From Cercis canadensis (lineage: Eukaryota > Streptophyta > Magnoliopsida > Fabales > Fabaceae): 64,000 nt of DNA. The notes beneath the pieces are model-generated. The model saw only the letters and a program-made list of their open reading frames with translations, ran no database searches and was not told the DNA's origin. The stretch is from NCBI GenBank assembly GCA_003255065.1, contig QAOA01004025.1, positions 191,650 to 255,649 of the forward strand, read 5' to 3'. Positions 47,316 to 63,147 of the stretch are shown here, piece by piece (position 1 is the stretch's first letter; every line of letters begins with the position of its first letter). Position numbers and translations under genes: made by a program.

Positions 47316-47578
47316 GTTTTAATTTAAATATTATATTTTATAAAAAAAATTATATATTTTTGATAGTTTTAAATTTATTTACATAAATATTATATTTTTT
47401 TAAAAAAAATTAAAATTTAGTAAGAACTATTGGACATGTCACGTGGTCAATGATGTGTTCGGTGGTCTTGCATCTTTGGATCCTTTTTTTCTTTTAATTT
47501 TTAAAAATTATAATATTTATATAAATAAATTCTAAATTATAAATTAGTTCTCCAAATATAATATTTAAGTAAAAAATC
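47316..47578. mobile_element. Short foldback/MITE element of about 263 bp
   Basis: The left arm (from TTTTAATTTAAATATTATAT) returns as an inverted, slightly gapped copy ending near 47578, each arm about 95 bp. The interior contains ATTGGACATGTCACGTGG and GTGTTC. This resembles the GC-rich interior of the 25205-25741 element, so the two may be one family. No coding potential. Confidence 0.65.
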
Positions 47579-48059
47579 ATGTTATTGACGTTCAATACCA
47601 ATATAATGGTTTTTATCTTTTTTTTTTTTTTCTCTCTCCCTCTAAAATCATATAGGATTAGGAAGCATTCAAACCAAATTGCTGCACTTGAAGCAGCTCA
47701 ATCTAGCAAACGAAGCCATGTGCAACTGCAACATTTGCAGCCATCTTGACATCAGCTCTTGAAAGCATAACAACTATGGAATAGAACAAATTTTTATTTG
47801 CAAGAAGTAGGCGTTATGCTGGTGAATCCTTTGTAGCAAATTTGCCTCTAGAACAAAACTGGAAAGCATACAAACCAATTGTTCTATATAAGGGACTTTC
47901 GTTATGAATTTAGTCAATGGGATAGTTAACAGTTGGAAATTAATATTCTTGATATTGATTGAATATCAAGAAACTAATTTTAAATTTTATTAAAAATCTG
48001 TGGGTCAAAGACTAGAAACAAATCCAACCTCGAACATTGGAAGGATTTTTTTTCGTTTG

Positions 48060-48573
48060 TTTAAATATACTCTAGACAAATTTTGAATCATGTTCCTATA
48101 ATTTTTTTTTCCTCTTTTGGGGTCTTTATAGTTTAAATTTTTTTTTTAATTGGGTCCTCTCATCATCTTCGATTATAAATCCATCAATTTAGTACTGACA
48201 TGACAAACGACTTGTTTATGTGACAATAAAAGAAACTGACTTGGAGTCAAAATGACACAAAATTGCCACCTCATCAAATTTTTTATGCACTTTTTTGAGC
48301 CAAAATTTGATGACATGACAATTTTTGTNATGCACTTTTTTTAGCCAAAATTTGATGAGATGACAATTTTTGTGCCACTTTGGCACCACGTCAACTTCTT
48401 TTATTGTTACATAGACAAGTTGTTTGCTATGTTAGCGCTAAACTGACAAAATTATAATCGGGGTGATAACAGAGGCCTAGTTAAAAAAAATTTAAATTAT
48501 AAAAACAAAAAAAAAATTATAAAAACCTAATTCAAAATTTATTCAAATTATAGAGACTTGCAATATATTTAAA
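48060..48573. mobile_element. Foldback/MITE element with arms of about 235 bp
   Basis: Starts TTTAAATATA and ends with its complement. Inside, CTGACATGACAAACGACTTG on the left pairs with the complement of CAAGTTGTTTGCTATGTTAG on the right, and CAATAAAAGAA with TTCTTTTATTG. The N at 48329 and a 44 bp duplication sit at the loop, where such an element would be hardest to assemble. A single arm of the same family is at 11532-11713. Confidence 0.8.
48285..48374. repeat. 44 bp direct duplication across the N at 48329
   Basis: 48285-48328 and 48330 onward are near-identical around one N, in the loop of the foldback element. Confidence 0.75.
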
Positions 48574-48594
48574 TCTTTTTTATCTTTTTGTTTT

Positions 48595-48745
48595 GTCATA
48601 AATAGACAAATTTTTATGCAATATCCGATATGAGGACGAGAATTTGAACTTGATACTTCAATTTTTNGTCATAAATAGACAAAACTAGAGTTTTTATGCA
48701 AGATCCGATATGAGGACGAGAATTTGAACTTGATACTTCAATTTT
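48595..48745. repeat. ~72 bp direct duplication across the N at 48667
   Basis: GTCATAAATAGACAAA begins both copies (48595 and 48668). The second has a small insertion. One N separates them; probable assembly join. Confidence 0.75.
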
Positions 48746-49536
48746 TTTAAGAAATCTTTGAAAAAATTGTGAACATTGAAAACACCTTACTAGAAAATAA
48801 GACAGTGAATAAATGAAGTGGCTACTAGTCCATGAAGTGCAATGTACTTTTACACTTTACTTAAGTACTTGTAGATATCCAATATAGGCCCAATAAGCCC
48901 ACTTACTATTGACCAGTCAAATTATTAATATGCGCCTTAAATTTATTATAATTAGAAGACTCCCACAAATATGCTCACTTTTTTAGACACTCATACCTAT
49001 CACTAACTTGAGAGCTTATGTGTTTTCATTGTGCATGCATAATTTCATCTCAACCTACCTAAGAACTTCCAGCTCAGCACAAACAACTTCTGTACTTGTT
49101 CACTTTTATATTGGAATTCAGTGCAGCATAAATGCATAATTGAAACCACCAAGCCAAGAGCTAAGTGCAATCTCCCAAACCCAAAGACAGAAAGAAAGAC
49201 AGGCACTAAGAAATAAATAGAGGGAAGTGCAGTGTAAATGATTATACATACGTTTATAGTTCTACATGAAGGGAATCCTTAAAAGTAGATACAGAGTAAC
49301 TTGGCCAAAATGGCAGTCAATTAAATATTAGATAGCAGTAGAAACTGCAGAGCAAAAAATATTATACATATTACTGGAGGCCTAACTAAAGATACCAGCA
49401 ATAACATAATTGACAACGCCTAGAAATCACTTGCATGTGTTGGCTACACATCTTACTGAGAAGAATAGTAAACAAAAATTTTGATGCCCCATTCTGCATC
49501 ACCATAACACTTGCAGCAGTAACAGAACAATGATGA

Positions 49537-54764
<5,228 letters not shown>

Positions 54765-55875
54765 TTCTCTGTTTAGTTCAATTATCCGTGAGGTAAGGTT
54801 AAACCCCTACAAAATCCCTTCCCCCAATAGAAGACACGCTCGCGGGTTGAAATTGCTGACAGAGAATGATTAGCAACTTTGGTTTTTGTTTGTTTTCATG
54901 CATGTTGGGATTTGGTTTTGGCCTTTTGGGGGCTCCGTATAAAGAGTAGAAAGGAGGAATCCTCAACACAACACACAACCACGTGTGTGAGGTTTTGTGC
55001 GGCTATGTTTTCTTCATGTCATTTTTTTGAAAAAAAAAAATGGACTGGCTCACTAAAAACGATGTCGTTTAATTTACATAAATATTAAAATGGCCAATAA
55101 TTATGAATTTATGATAATTATTAATTATTATGGGTTAAACATTCTCACCAAAGATTCTTGATTTCAATGTGGTAAATGTCCCATTGTGATTTGAGTGGCT
55201 TTGTGGTTTTTGCCTTAATCACAAATTAACAGGATTAATACTTCTAATGAAGTATGACTCTTTCATTTGTCTTTCATGTTTAGCATGAAACCTGCTATTC
55301 AACATGGATTTTCTTATAAAATCAATGGAGCTACATACAAAAGTTGGATTAAAATTCTCTCTAAAAAAAAAAAAAGATTAAAAGAGATAATGGGGCTACA
55401 TATTTTTAGTAAAGATAGTTATGAATCTAGTTTTATTCTGTGAGGCAATTCAAAAACATCTATGTGAAGATTAGTATTTCTCATTGATATTCCATTTTGC
55501 TTAGCTTAAGAACAACTTTAAGTATCACTAATAATCACTTTTCCTATTTTATGAAACGTCATCTACACTTCGAATAAAACAAGAATCCAATTATATAATA
55601 TGGAACAGAATATTCCTTAAAAACCCTATATCTTAGAAACTTTCTTCTTTTTGTTTTTTGTTGCTACTTCTATACTTTAGAAATTTAATTGTTGTTGAGC
55701 TATTACCTAAGTTGAACGCTCTACGAGCTTTTTTTTTTTTTTTTTGTTTTTTTTNGTTTTTTTCAATTAAAATTGCTTTCTTTCCTTCATTTTTTTTTGT
55801 CTAAATTCACTTAATCTTATGGTATTAGACGATACTATTTACTAATTCACTTGGCAGCAAACAAGAGAATCCAGC
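54765..55875. promoter_or_regulatory. Divergent intergenic region, RNR2 and hydrolase 1
   Basis: 1.1 kb separates the RNR2 start (-) from the hydrolase 1 start (+). A G-box CACGTG lies at 54980-54985 and a CGCGGG core at about 54841-54846. The half nearest hydrolase 1 is poly-T rich with N at 55755. No gene lies here. A shared bidirectional promoter is possible but not shown. Confidence 0.45.
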
Positions 55876-58528
55876 ATGTCAGGTTCTCAGTGTTTTCAGA
55901 ACCCACCAAGCCTTAGCTCAGGTAGCTGCGGAGCAGGGACTGTCCAAGAACTTGGAGGACTCAAAGCCTATGTAACTGGACCTCCTGATTCCAAACTTGC
56001 CATCCTTCTAATTTCTGATGTATTTGGTAATAACCCTTCTTCAACCAATCAATTTATTTTTATTATTTTCTTTTTGCATTGACTTCGTCACTTGCATTGG
56101 TTTCTCTATGCTCTGCACGCCAATTTGATGCAGTTTTGAAGGTTTGTGTTCCTGCCACCATAATAAAAGGGGGTCAAAAAGACACTTGGTTGATTCTAAA
56201 TAATGATTCCGTCTGCTGAGTGATGAGTTTTTCCAGCACTATCTGCAATGCTATATAGAGTGTATTAGAAATTTTCTACTTCTATGTTTTTCATTTGTGA
56301 ATGTAGTCTGTATCATAAGGGAACTAGACTTATTTTATAATTGATTGAAAACAACAACAATTTGAATATAATAATAATAATAAGTCTAATAGTATATTGT
56401 TTTGAAACTATTTGCAGGGTTTGAAGCACCAAATCTAAGGTAAGTAAGAATTTCACCACCATGCCACATGTGAAGTTATATTCGATGATTTGGTTCCTTG
56501 TGTCTATTCTCTATATGAAGAACTTTGAGGAGAGGCTGGATTGAATAGTAACTTCAGGAATCCTAATTTTTGTCAAAACTCAACAATTATTTGAAGATGA
56601 TAAATATTCTAAAAGCAAACAGCTGTAAACATCAGGATGCTGTTTCTTTTTAACTGACCTGCGAACTTGTTTCTGGATCATCTCAATGACTAGAGAAATT
56701 TTTTGCTTTATTAGGGTTCTCTCTGTGCATTTGGTTTTTCTAATTTGAGTCTCAAGCTGAATGCAGATGGCTTCCCCTTCCATATTTAGCAGAAGTGAAA
56801 AAACAGAAATCACTGTCAGACTATCAATAAGTAAATCTTGTTAAGTAGAACAAGAATTAGAAATCTATTTGGTGTTTGAATTGATCAGCTAAGTAGAACA
56901 AGAATCCTGCTTTTCGCTTAAATATCGGCTACTGGTCATGTTAATCAAGTTGCTAGCTATGTTTTCCTTTTTTTTTTTTTTATAAAATTTCTCCCAAGTT
57001 AGATCTTATTAGGCTTCATCCTGCATCAATTTACTACCTCTGAAATTTTATGGAGGGTTTGACATTTTGTCACTGTAAAGGAAACTTGCTGATAAAGTGG
57101 CAGCAGCTGGATTCTTGGTTGTAGTTCCTGATCTTCTGTATGGTGACTACTTTAATATTGATAATCCTCAATTTGATCGAGCATCATGGTTAGCGGCTCA
57201 TGGAGCGGTTAGTTTGCTGCTCAAACATTCAATTTCTTTTCCATACCAATTCATGATGCATATCATAAATCAATTTAGCAGGGCATCTGGCGGGTTGACA
57301 TGTTGATCTTCTTAAAGTTGTCCCATTACCACAGGTTAATGTTATGCATAGTCCAGAAATTGATTGCTCTAAGCATAGCTGTGATATATTTTGCTTATAG
57401 GATAAGGGATGTGAAGAGACCAAACCTATTATTGCTGCTCTTAAGAGTAAAGGTGTTACTGCCATAGGGGCTGCAGGATTTTGCTGGGGAGGTGAGTCAT
57501 TTCTCTGATAACATAGCTTTGCCCTCAATCAATTAGCAAAAAACATAATTTTGATACATCAGTTAGGTAATTCAACTTCTCAGCTTTGTTCCAGGGATGG
57601 TGGTAGTAAAATTAGCAAGTTGCAGTGATATTCAGGCTGCAGTTTTGTTGCATCCTGGTCCAATCACAAATAATGAAATTAATGGTAAGCTTGGTGATTC
57701 TTGGTATTCTTCTTAATAGAAACAAATGACTATGGTAACAATTTTTACTTTTGTTTTTCATCAGCGGTCAAGGTTCCTGTTGCTATATTAGGAGCTGAAA
57801 TTGACAATATTTATTCACCAGAACAGGTGAAGAAATGTGGGGAGCTGCTGTCTTCAAAACCTGAGGTGGGAATTCTGAGGGAATCATTTGTTTCTTTTCC
57901 TTCTAAGATTTATCCCGTGAAAATATAATTGCCTTAACATAAAACTTCTCAATAAAATTTTCAAGAGTTTAATGAAAAAGCCAACAAGGGTTGGCTCAAC
58001 CAGTAAGGATCGAAGCACTTTCCTTGTAAGGCCTAGGTTCAATCCCCATGGTATTCAGTCACCCTTTGGTAGGTTATCTATAAGCCTCCCTGAGGCTTGT
58101 GGCATGCCCTACCCTTGAACTTGATAGCCTCTCCTCACTCTAAACTTTTTATCAATAAAAAAAATGAGATTCCAAGATTTATTACAACCAAAAATTTGTC
58201 TAGCAGAGATGAATCTAGTATTCTCAAACGTTGGAGAAATCAAAAGAATTATTCTGTGGATAAATAAAAGCTCCTCCTCCTAAAGGATTAGGATAACCAT
58301 TCTCTCAGATTCATTGACTGTCTAGTATCTCAAGTCTAATATATCAATAGGTGCGTTATTGATCCCAAATTGTTTACTTTTTCCAAGTTCGAAAGCTTTG
58401 TGAAGATATACCCTGGTGTGGCTCATGGATGGACAGTGCGGTACAATGTTGAAGATGAATCAGCTGTGAAGAGTGCTGAAGAGGCGCATCAGGACATGTT
58501 GAATTGGTTTACCAAGCATATCAAGTGA
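55876..58528 (+). CDS. Dienelactone hydrolase family protein 1
   Basis: Seven exons: 55876-56026, 56418-56439 (22 nt microexon), 57081-57207, 57401-57491, 57595-57684, 57765-57865 and 58388-58528; 240 codons, all phases agree. Alpha/beta-hydrolase of the DLH family, annotated in plants as endo-1,3;1,4-beta-D-glucanase-like, though the natural substrate is uncertain. The catalytic triad is visible: C128 in GFCWGG, D174 in LGAEID and H207 in VAHGW. No signal peptide is seen, so a cytosolic enzyme is likely. The start MSGSQCFQNPPSL matches its tandem sister. Intron 6 contains a SINE. The sister gene starts 960 bp downstream in the same orientation. Confidence 0.92.
57981..58164 (+). mobile_element. 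tRNA-derived SINE in hydrolase 1 intron 6
   Basis: Pol III-like A box TGGCTCAACCAG (57992-58003) and B box GGTTCAATCCC (58036-58046) are correctly spaced. The element ends in a short poly-A run near 58164. A target duplication is not clear (possibly AATGA on each side). It is sense to the host gene and non-coding. Confidence 0.75.
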
Positions 58529-59488
58529 AGGTTCTTTGCACCACCAGAACATGCTTCTCATTGTACTCCAATGTTACTGGAGCTCTGGTTGGTTGCTCAT
58601 TCGATGTACTATTAGTTAAATAAACATGGATTCTTGTATTATCGTGAGGTTTGTCATAGATGTATACATTTCCTTTTCCTTCTTCTTTTCTTTTCTGCTT
58701 TAAGTCATAGATGTATTGTGATTATTGATCTGTTTGAATTCTCATACCATTACTCTGAATGCTAAATTAAAAAGAGCGTCAGTGTAACACTCTATACACT
58801 ATTAATTAACAAGGTAAGCGGACACAAGGGTACATTTCAAGAACATGATTCAGCTTGTACTAAAATATATACTGAGCAGTTGAAAGCTTGCTCAGGTGAA
58901 AACCTTAAGCTTGGATCAAAGTATTTTAATCTACTTTTCCAAACTCATTAACTTATCACCTTTCCTCAATAATTCCCTTTTCTTCCCAATTATATTCCAT
59001 TTGTGGAAGATTTGTCGACATAAGTTTATGCAAGTAAAAAAAAATTTAAATATAAATATATTAAGTAGACGTTGACCTAAAAATATTATCTGAATTTGAA
59101 AAGTCATTGACTAGAATAGTTTTTATTGAATTTAATTATTATACCTTCATTTGCTTGTAAAACTTATATTTGTTTACTTTAACTAACCGTTGAATATACT
59201 GCATTGTAGTTAATCATTTTTAATTTCTAGTTTATAAATTGATTTTTTTAAACATAGATTGCAATTGCTAAGCAATCAGTTTGACTTTCCTTGGACGTCA
59301 GAGCCAACGCCAAGAGATAGGAATATGAGAAAACTTAGTATTTCTTCCTTTTCTTTATGTAGAATCTCTGCTTTGGTCTTCCCTCCGTTGCTGAAATCTC
59401 ATCTTGGTATTATTGTATAAGTACCAGCAAAGAGTATGGAAATAGTGCTCTTTTGCTATGCACTGCACACAGATTACTGAAAAGAAAA
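58529..59488. other. Between the two hydrolase genes
   Basis: AT-rich; holds the 3' UTR of hydrolase 1 and the promoter and 5' UTR of hydrolase 2. No other gene is supported. Confidence 0.6.
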
Positions 59489-59502
59489 ATGTCAGGCCCT
59501 GA
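59458..59502 (+). promoter_or_regulatory. Possible 14-codon uORF overlapping the hydrolase 2 start
   Basis: ATG at 59458 reads MHCTQITEKKNVRP and stops at 59500-59502, overlapping the main ATG (59489) in another frame. It matters only if transcription starts upstream of 59458, which is likely but unproven. Confidence 0.45.
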
Positions 59503-62343
59503 GTGCTGCTCAAACCCACCAATCCTCAACCCAAACGCTGGGGCTGGCCGTATTGAAAAACTTGGTGGCCTTGACACCTATGTCACTGGCCTCTTTGACT
59601 CCAAGCTTTCCATTCTTCTCATCTCCGAAGTTTTTGGTATCTAAAAGTCAAATATTGAATATTTCTCTCGCTCTTAGACCTTGGCAATTCTTCTTTGTTA
59701 TGTGATTTGGGTTATCATATATAGTTACTGTTATGTTTTCTGTCAAGAACTGATTCAATCCAAAAGTTTAAGCTTTTAGGTGAAAGTCTATGAATGATTT
59801 TATACCTAATAGGTCTCTGCACGCGAAAGTCCTTTGGGCTTGAAGCGTATGCTGCAATTTCAATTTAATTGAGAAAATGGGGGCAGAATGATTCGATCTC
59901 CTGACTGCAAGGTTAAAGAAATTCTGATACCATGTCAAGAACTGACTCAACCCAAAAGCTTAAGTTTTTAGGTAAAAACCCATAAATGATTTTATATCTG
60001 ATATTTTCCATACATGGTCTTACATTTGATTGCCTAAGTGGTGGTGATGGTGTATACTGATCAGCTTGGACTTTAGGAAAGACTAAAGTGGATTTTGTTG
60101 ATGACCATAAGTTGCCCATCTCTATCTATTTGCTTTATAATTGATAACATAATTAATTTGCTATGAACTGGTGATTATTGCAATGAATAGCATTCTTGTT
60201 TATAATTCAAATATTTCAAAATTGGAAATCAAAAAGTTTTCCTCAAGTTTGTTTTAGAAAAGGTCATGGTTTGTCATGCACTTATCTTTCTGTTCTTTCA
60301 TTTTTTGATTATGTTACAATGTGCTAAGTAGCATTTGCGGTGCCTCAAACCTTTCAGTGCATAATAAACTTAATCTGTGGCACTGAGTACTCTTTCTTCT
60401 GGAATTTTTCTCTTCTGAATATTTACTTCAGCTTAACAGTTATTGTCTTTAAAACAGCATTATCTTTTTAACTTCACGTTATCAACTTGTTCTGCAGGGT
60501 ATGAAGCTCCAAACTTAAGGTACGGCTACAGCTAATTCACGTGTCTACTTTTCAATCAGTTTCTCACATTTTGGTTTATCTATGAAAGTAAATTGTTTTT
60601 GGTGTTGTTATAGTATGCCGGAATTGAGTAAGCTTTTATTCTTCAATAAACATGTTTTCTGCTGATTATTTTCTCAAGGTTCCATGTACTTGTATTTGAA
60701 TCCCTCTTGAAACTAATATCACTAGTGTTATATTCTGAAGGAAGCTTGCAGACAAGGTCGCAGCTGCAGGGTATCATGTGGTGGTTCCTGATTTCTTACA
60801 TGCTGATCCCTTTGCAACTGAGGATGTAAATAGGCCTTTACCTGTCTGGTTAAAAGACCATGCTCCGGTTAGTTCTTATATCATGATGCTTCAACATTTG
60901 CTTTCACAAAAGATTCTTCTATGATTATATTCAAAATCAATATTTTGTATCCTTTTCACTGCTTTAATTGTAAATTCTAATGCATCACTCCCTGATGCTT
61001 TATATTATATTAATAGCATGAAGCTTTTGAAGATGCAAAACCAGTAATTGAAGCTCTAAAAAGTAAAGGTGTTTCAGCTATTGGGGCTGCATCTTTTTGT
61101 TGGGGTGGTGAGTGCCTCTCTTTCCCCTTATTCTCTTTCTGCCTATTCTTTTTTCTGCATTGCAGTTTCAGTTCCTCTTAATATACTTGTTGGTTGTATT
61201 TAACCATATAAATTAATAGATGAACTCAACAAAAATTTATTGATTATTTTCTGAGTTCACTGTTGTTGATAGTGCCCTTATCTTGTCAGCCAAGGCTGTG
61301 GTTGAACTTGCTAAGTCTGGAATTATTCAAGCTGCTGTGTTACTGCATCCATCATTTATCACTCTGGATGACATCAAGGGTATGGATAATGAATGCAAAC
61401 ATTTTCGTTGTTCATTCTTTTTTATTTGTTTCAGGGAAATTTTCGTTGATTTTTTGAGACTGGTAGCTTTAATTTAGATACTATACTGATATAAGAAAAT
61501 CATCTGGCCATGAAAATATCACTATGAAAGATTGGGAACTGAAATTGTTTGAGAAGAGAAACAGAAAAGAAATACGAAATGCAGTGTTTTTTCCCCCCTC
61601 TATATCTCACATGTATGAGAAATATTTACAAGGATTAAATTTAACAATAGATTAAATCATTGTTCTGATGGTTAAAAGAGGGTTTTCTTTTCTCACAGAG
61701 GAAAATAAAAGATGGAGTAAGGCAATTGCATGAATTTAAAACATAAGTCATCTTAGCTTCAGCTAAAATATGACTCAATTGAGACAAAAATGATGAAAGA
61801 CCAAGGAAGTTTGTGAATAAGTTTAGAAAGTCTACCAAAATTAGTGGAGATCATCCACTGTTTGCATTTTTGATTATATTGTGTGCTTTGGAGTTACTTT
61901 CAGGGGTCAATATTCCAATTGCAATACTTGGAGCTGAGATTGACAAATATTGTCCCCCAGAACTCGTGAAACAGTTTGAACAAGTTCTAACTGCTAAACC
62001 AGGGGTAAAATAATCCCTTCCTTTTAAGATATTGGTTCTTTGTTTCCCTTTTATTCCATTCTACTATGCATTTTTTCTTGGCAACTGATTGAACATGTGT
62101 CAGTAGCATTCTTGGGCTAAATTGTTTGCAGTATATAGTAAAACCTGCTTGGTTGACTTGTTAACATCTTGTTGATACTTTTTTTTGCTACTGCACTTTC
62201 AGGTTGATTGTTATGTAAAGGTATTTCCTAAAGTCTCACATGGTTGGACAGTGAGGTACAACATTGAAGATGCAGAAGCTGTGAAGGCTGCAGAGGAGGC
62301 CCATCAAGACTTATTGGACTGGTTTGCTAAGTATGTTGGGTGA
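59489..62343 (+). CDS. Dienelactone hydrolase family protein 2
   Basis: Seven exons: 59489-59636, 60498-60519 (22 nt microexon), 60741-60867, 61017-61107, 61290-61379, 61904-62004 and 62203-62343; 239 codons. Exons 2-7 have exactly the sizes of hydrolase 1 and exon 1 is one codon shorter, so this is a tandem duplicate. Triad: C127 in SFCWGG, D173 in LGAEID and H206 in VSHGW. The residue two before the nucleophile is Ser where the sister has Gly, and the nucleophile-elbow surroundings differ, so substrate range may have shifted. The frame extends to a TTG at 59453, but the first in-frame ATG is 59489 and aligns with the sister start. Intron 1 holds a TRIM-type LTR fossil. Confidence 0.92.
59741..60024 (-). 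mobile_element. TRIM-type LTR retrotransposon fossil
   Basis: Two short direct terminal repeats, 59741-59821 and 59933-60024, both begin TGTCAAGAACTGA and end in CA. They enclose about 110 bp. On the minus strand TGGTATCAGA next to the repeat matches the initiator-methionine tRNA primer site, which sets the orientation. There is no coding sequence, as expected for terminal-repeat retrotransposons in miniature. The repeats have clearly diverged, so it is old. It lies in hydrolase 2 intron 1. Confidence 0.65.
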
Positions 62344-62590
62344 AATTTTTTTTTGTGAAAAGCTTCTACATGAGTGTAATATTTCTATGCTAATAGGAAT
62401 CCAACATCGTCACCCCTCCTCATAGATTATGAGAATGTTGGCCAAAAATCATTTATAAATATGTCATTCACTTGGAAATAGTTTTTTTTAGAACTTGTGC
62501 TAAACAATGGAATAACATTCTAAAGTTAACATTTCCAGGAATATGAAAAAAATTTATGTACCAAATGCCCCAATAAAGTGAATAATTCAT

Positions 62591-62785
62591 AACTAACAAG
62601 GTGTTAGCTCAATAGAAGCAAGTTGAACTCCAAGGCATTCTAGGTCAAAGGTCTTAAGTTTGAATTTTTGGAATCGCACTTTTTGGGAGGGATTTACCAA
62701 TTACTACTCCTATTTTGAATATGGAGTAGTCTCATATACAAAGAGTATGGAGATACTCTTGGTATAAACAAAAACAAAAAAAAAA
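62591..62785 (+). mobile_element. SINE with perfect 12 bp target-site duplication
   Basis: TGAATAATTCAT flanks the element at 62579-62590 and 62786-62797. The body has an A-box-like TTAGCTCAATAG near its start, a worn B box (AGTTTGAATTT near 62658) and an A-rich tail ending in a run of A's. This is a clean signature of LINE-machinery insertion. It differs from the SINE at 57981. Confidence 0.85.
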
Positions 62786-63030
62786 TGAATAATTCATTAA
62801 AAAAAAAAATTAAGATCATACTATTTTACTCCATTTTAAAATTATAGATCAAAGTGTTATTCAACTTTTTTTTTTTTTTTTAAGTAACAAGGGAGAGCAC
62901 TTTTATGGGGAAGTTGCAAAAGAAGTTTTGCAAGGATTAGATCCTTAAATTCTCTGATCTTAAGTTCACCGCATGCCTAATAACATGAGAGGACTACAAT
63001 CATTCAAGTTAAAGCCCCAGGGCGGATCTA

Positions 63031-63053
63031 GTCATGTTGCTAAGCAACATGAC
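63031..63053. repeat. Short palindrome, 10 bp arms
   Basis: GTCATGTTGC and GCAACATGAC are separated by TAA; a third GTCATGTT follows at 63057. It could be an old transposon terminus or a hairpin. Confidence 0.85.
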
Positions 63054-63147
63054 CGGGTCATGTTAAAGAAATCTCAACCCTTCATTTTAATTTAACATCA
63101 TCTAATGGCTATTATTGTGCCACCTTACCGTTTTATTAAAAAAAAAA

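Larger units (their letters stand above)
42516..49536. other. Gene-poor 7 kb between MED33 and RNR2
   Basis: No gene is supported. Contents: MED33 upstream region with the 30 bp repeat, N at 43183, (TA)n at 43848-43869, a short direct repeat at 45945-46010, a poly-A tract with N at 46142, three N-linked duplications and two foldback elements. The final 300 bases are RNR2 3' flank. Confidence 0.65.

Noticed and set aside
47641-47740. Exon-like patch after a pyrimidine tract (QIAALEAAQSSKRSHVQLQ)
   Set aside because: An acceptor-like TATAG and a short open frame exist, but there is no partner exon and no recognised family.
54838-54860. E2F site for RNR2
   Set aside because: Only a CGCGGG core is present; the full TTTSSCGC-type consensus is not met, so no S-phase element is claimed.
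59453-59488. 12-residue N-terminal extension of hydrolase 2
   Set aside because: It begins with TTG. The first in-frame ATG (59489) aligns with the start of the sister gene.
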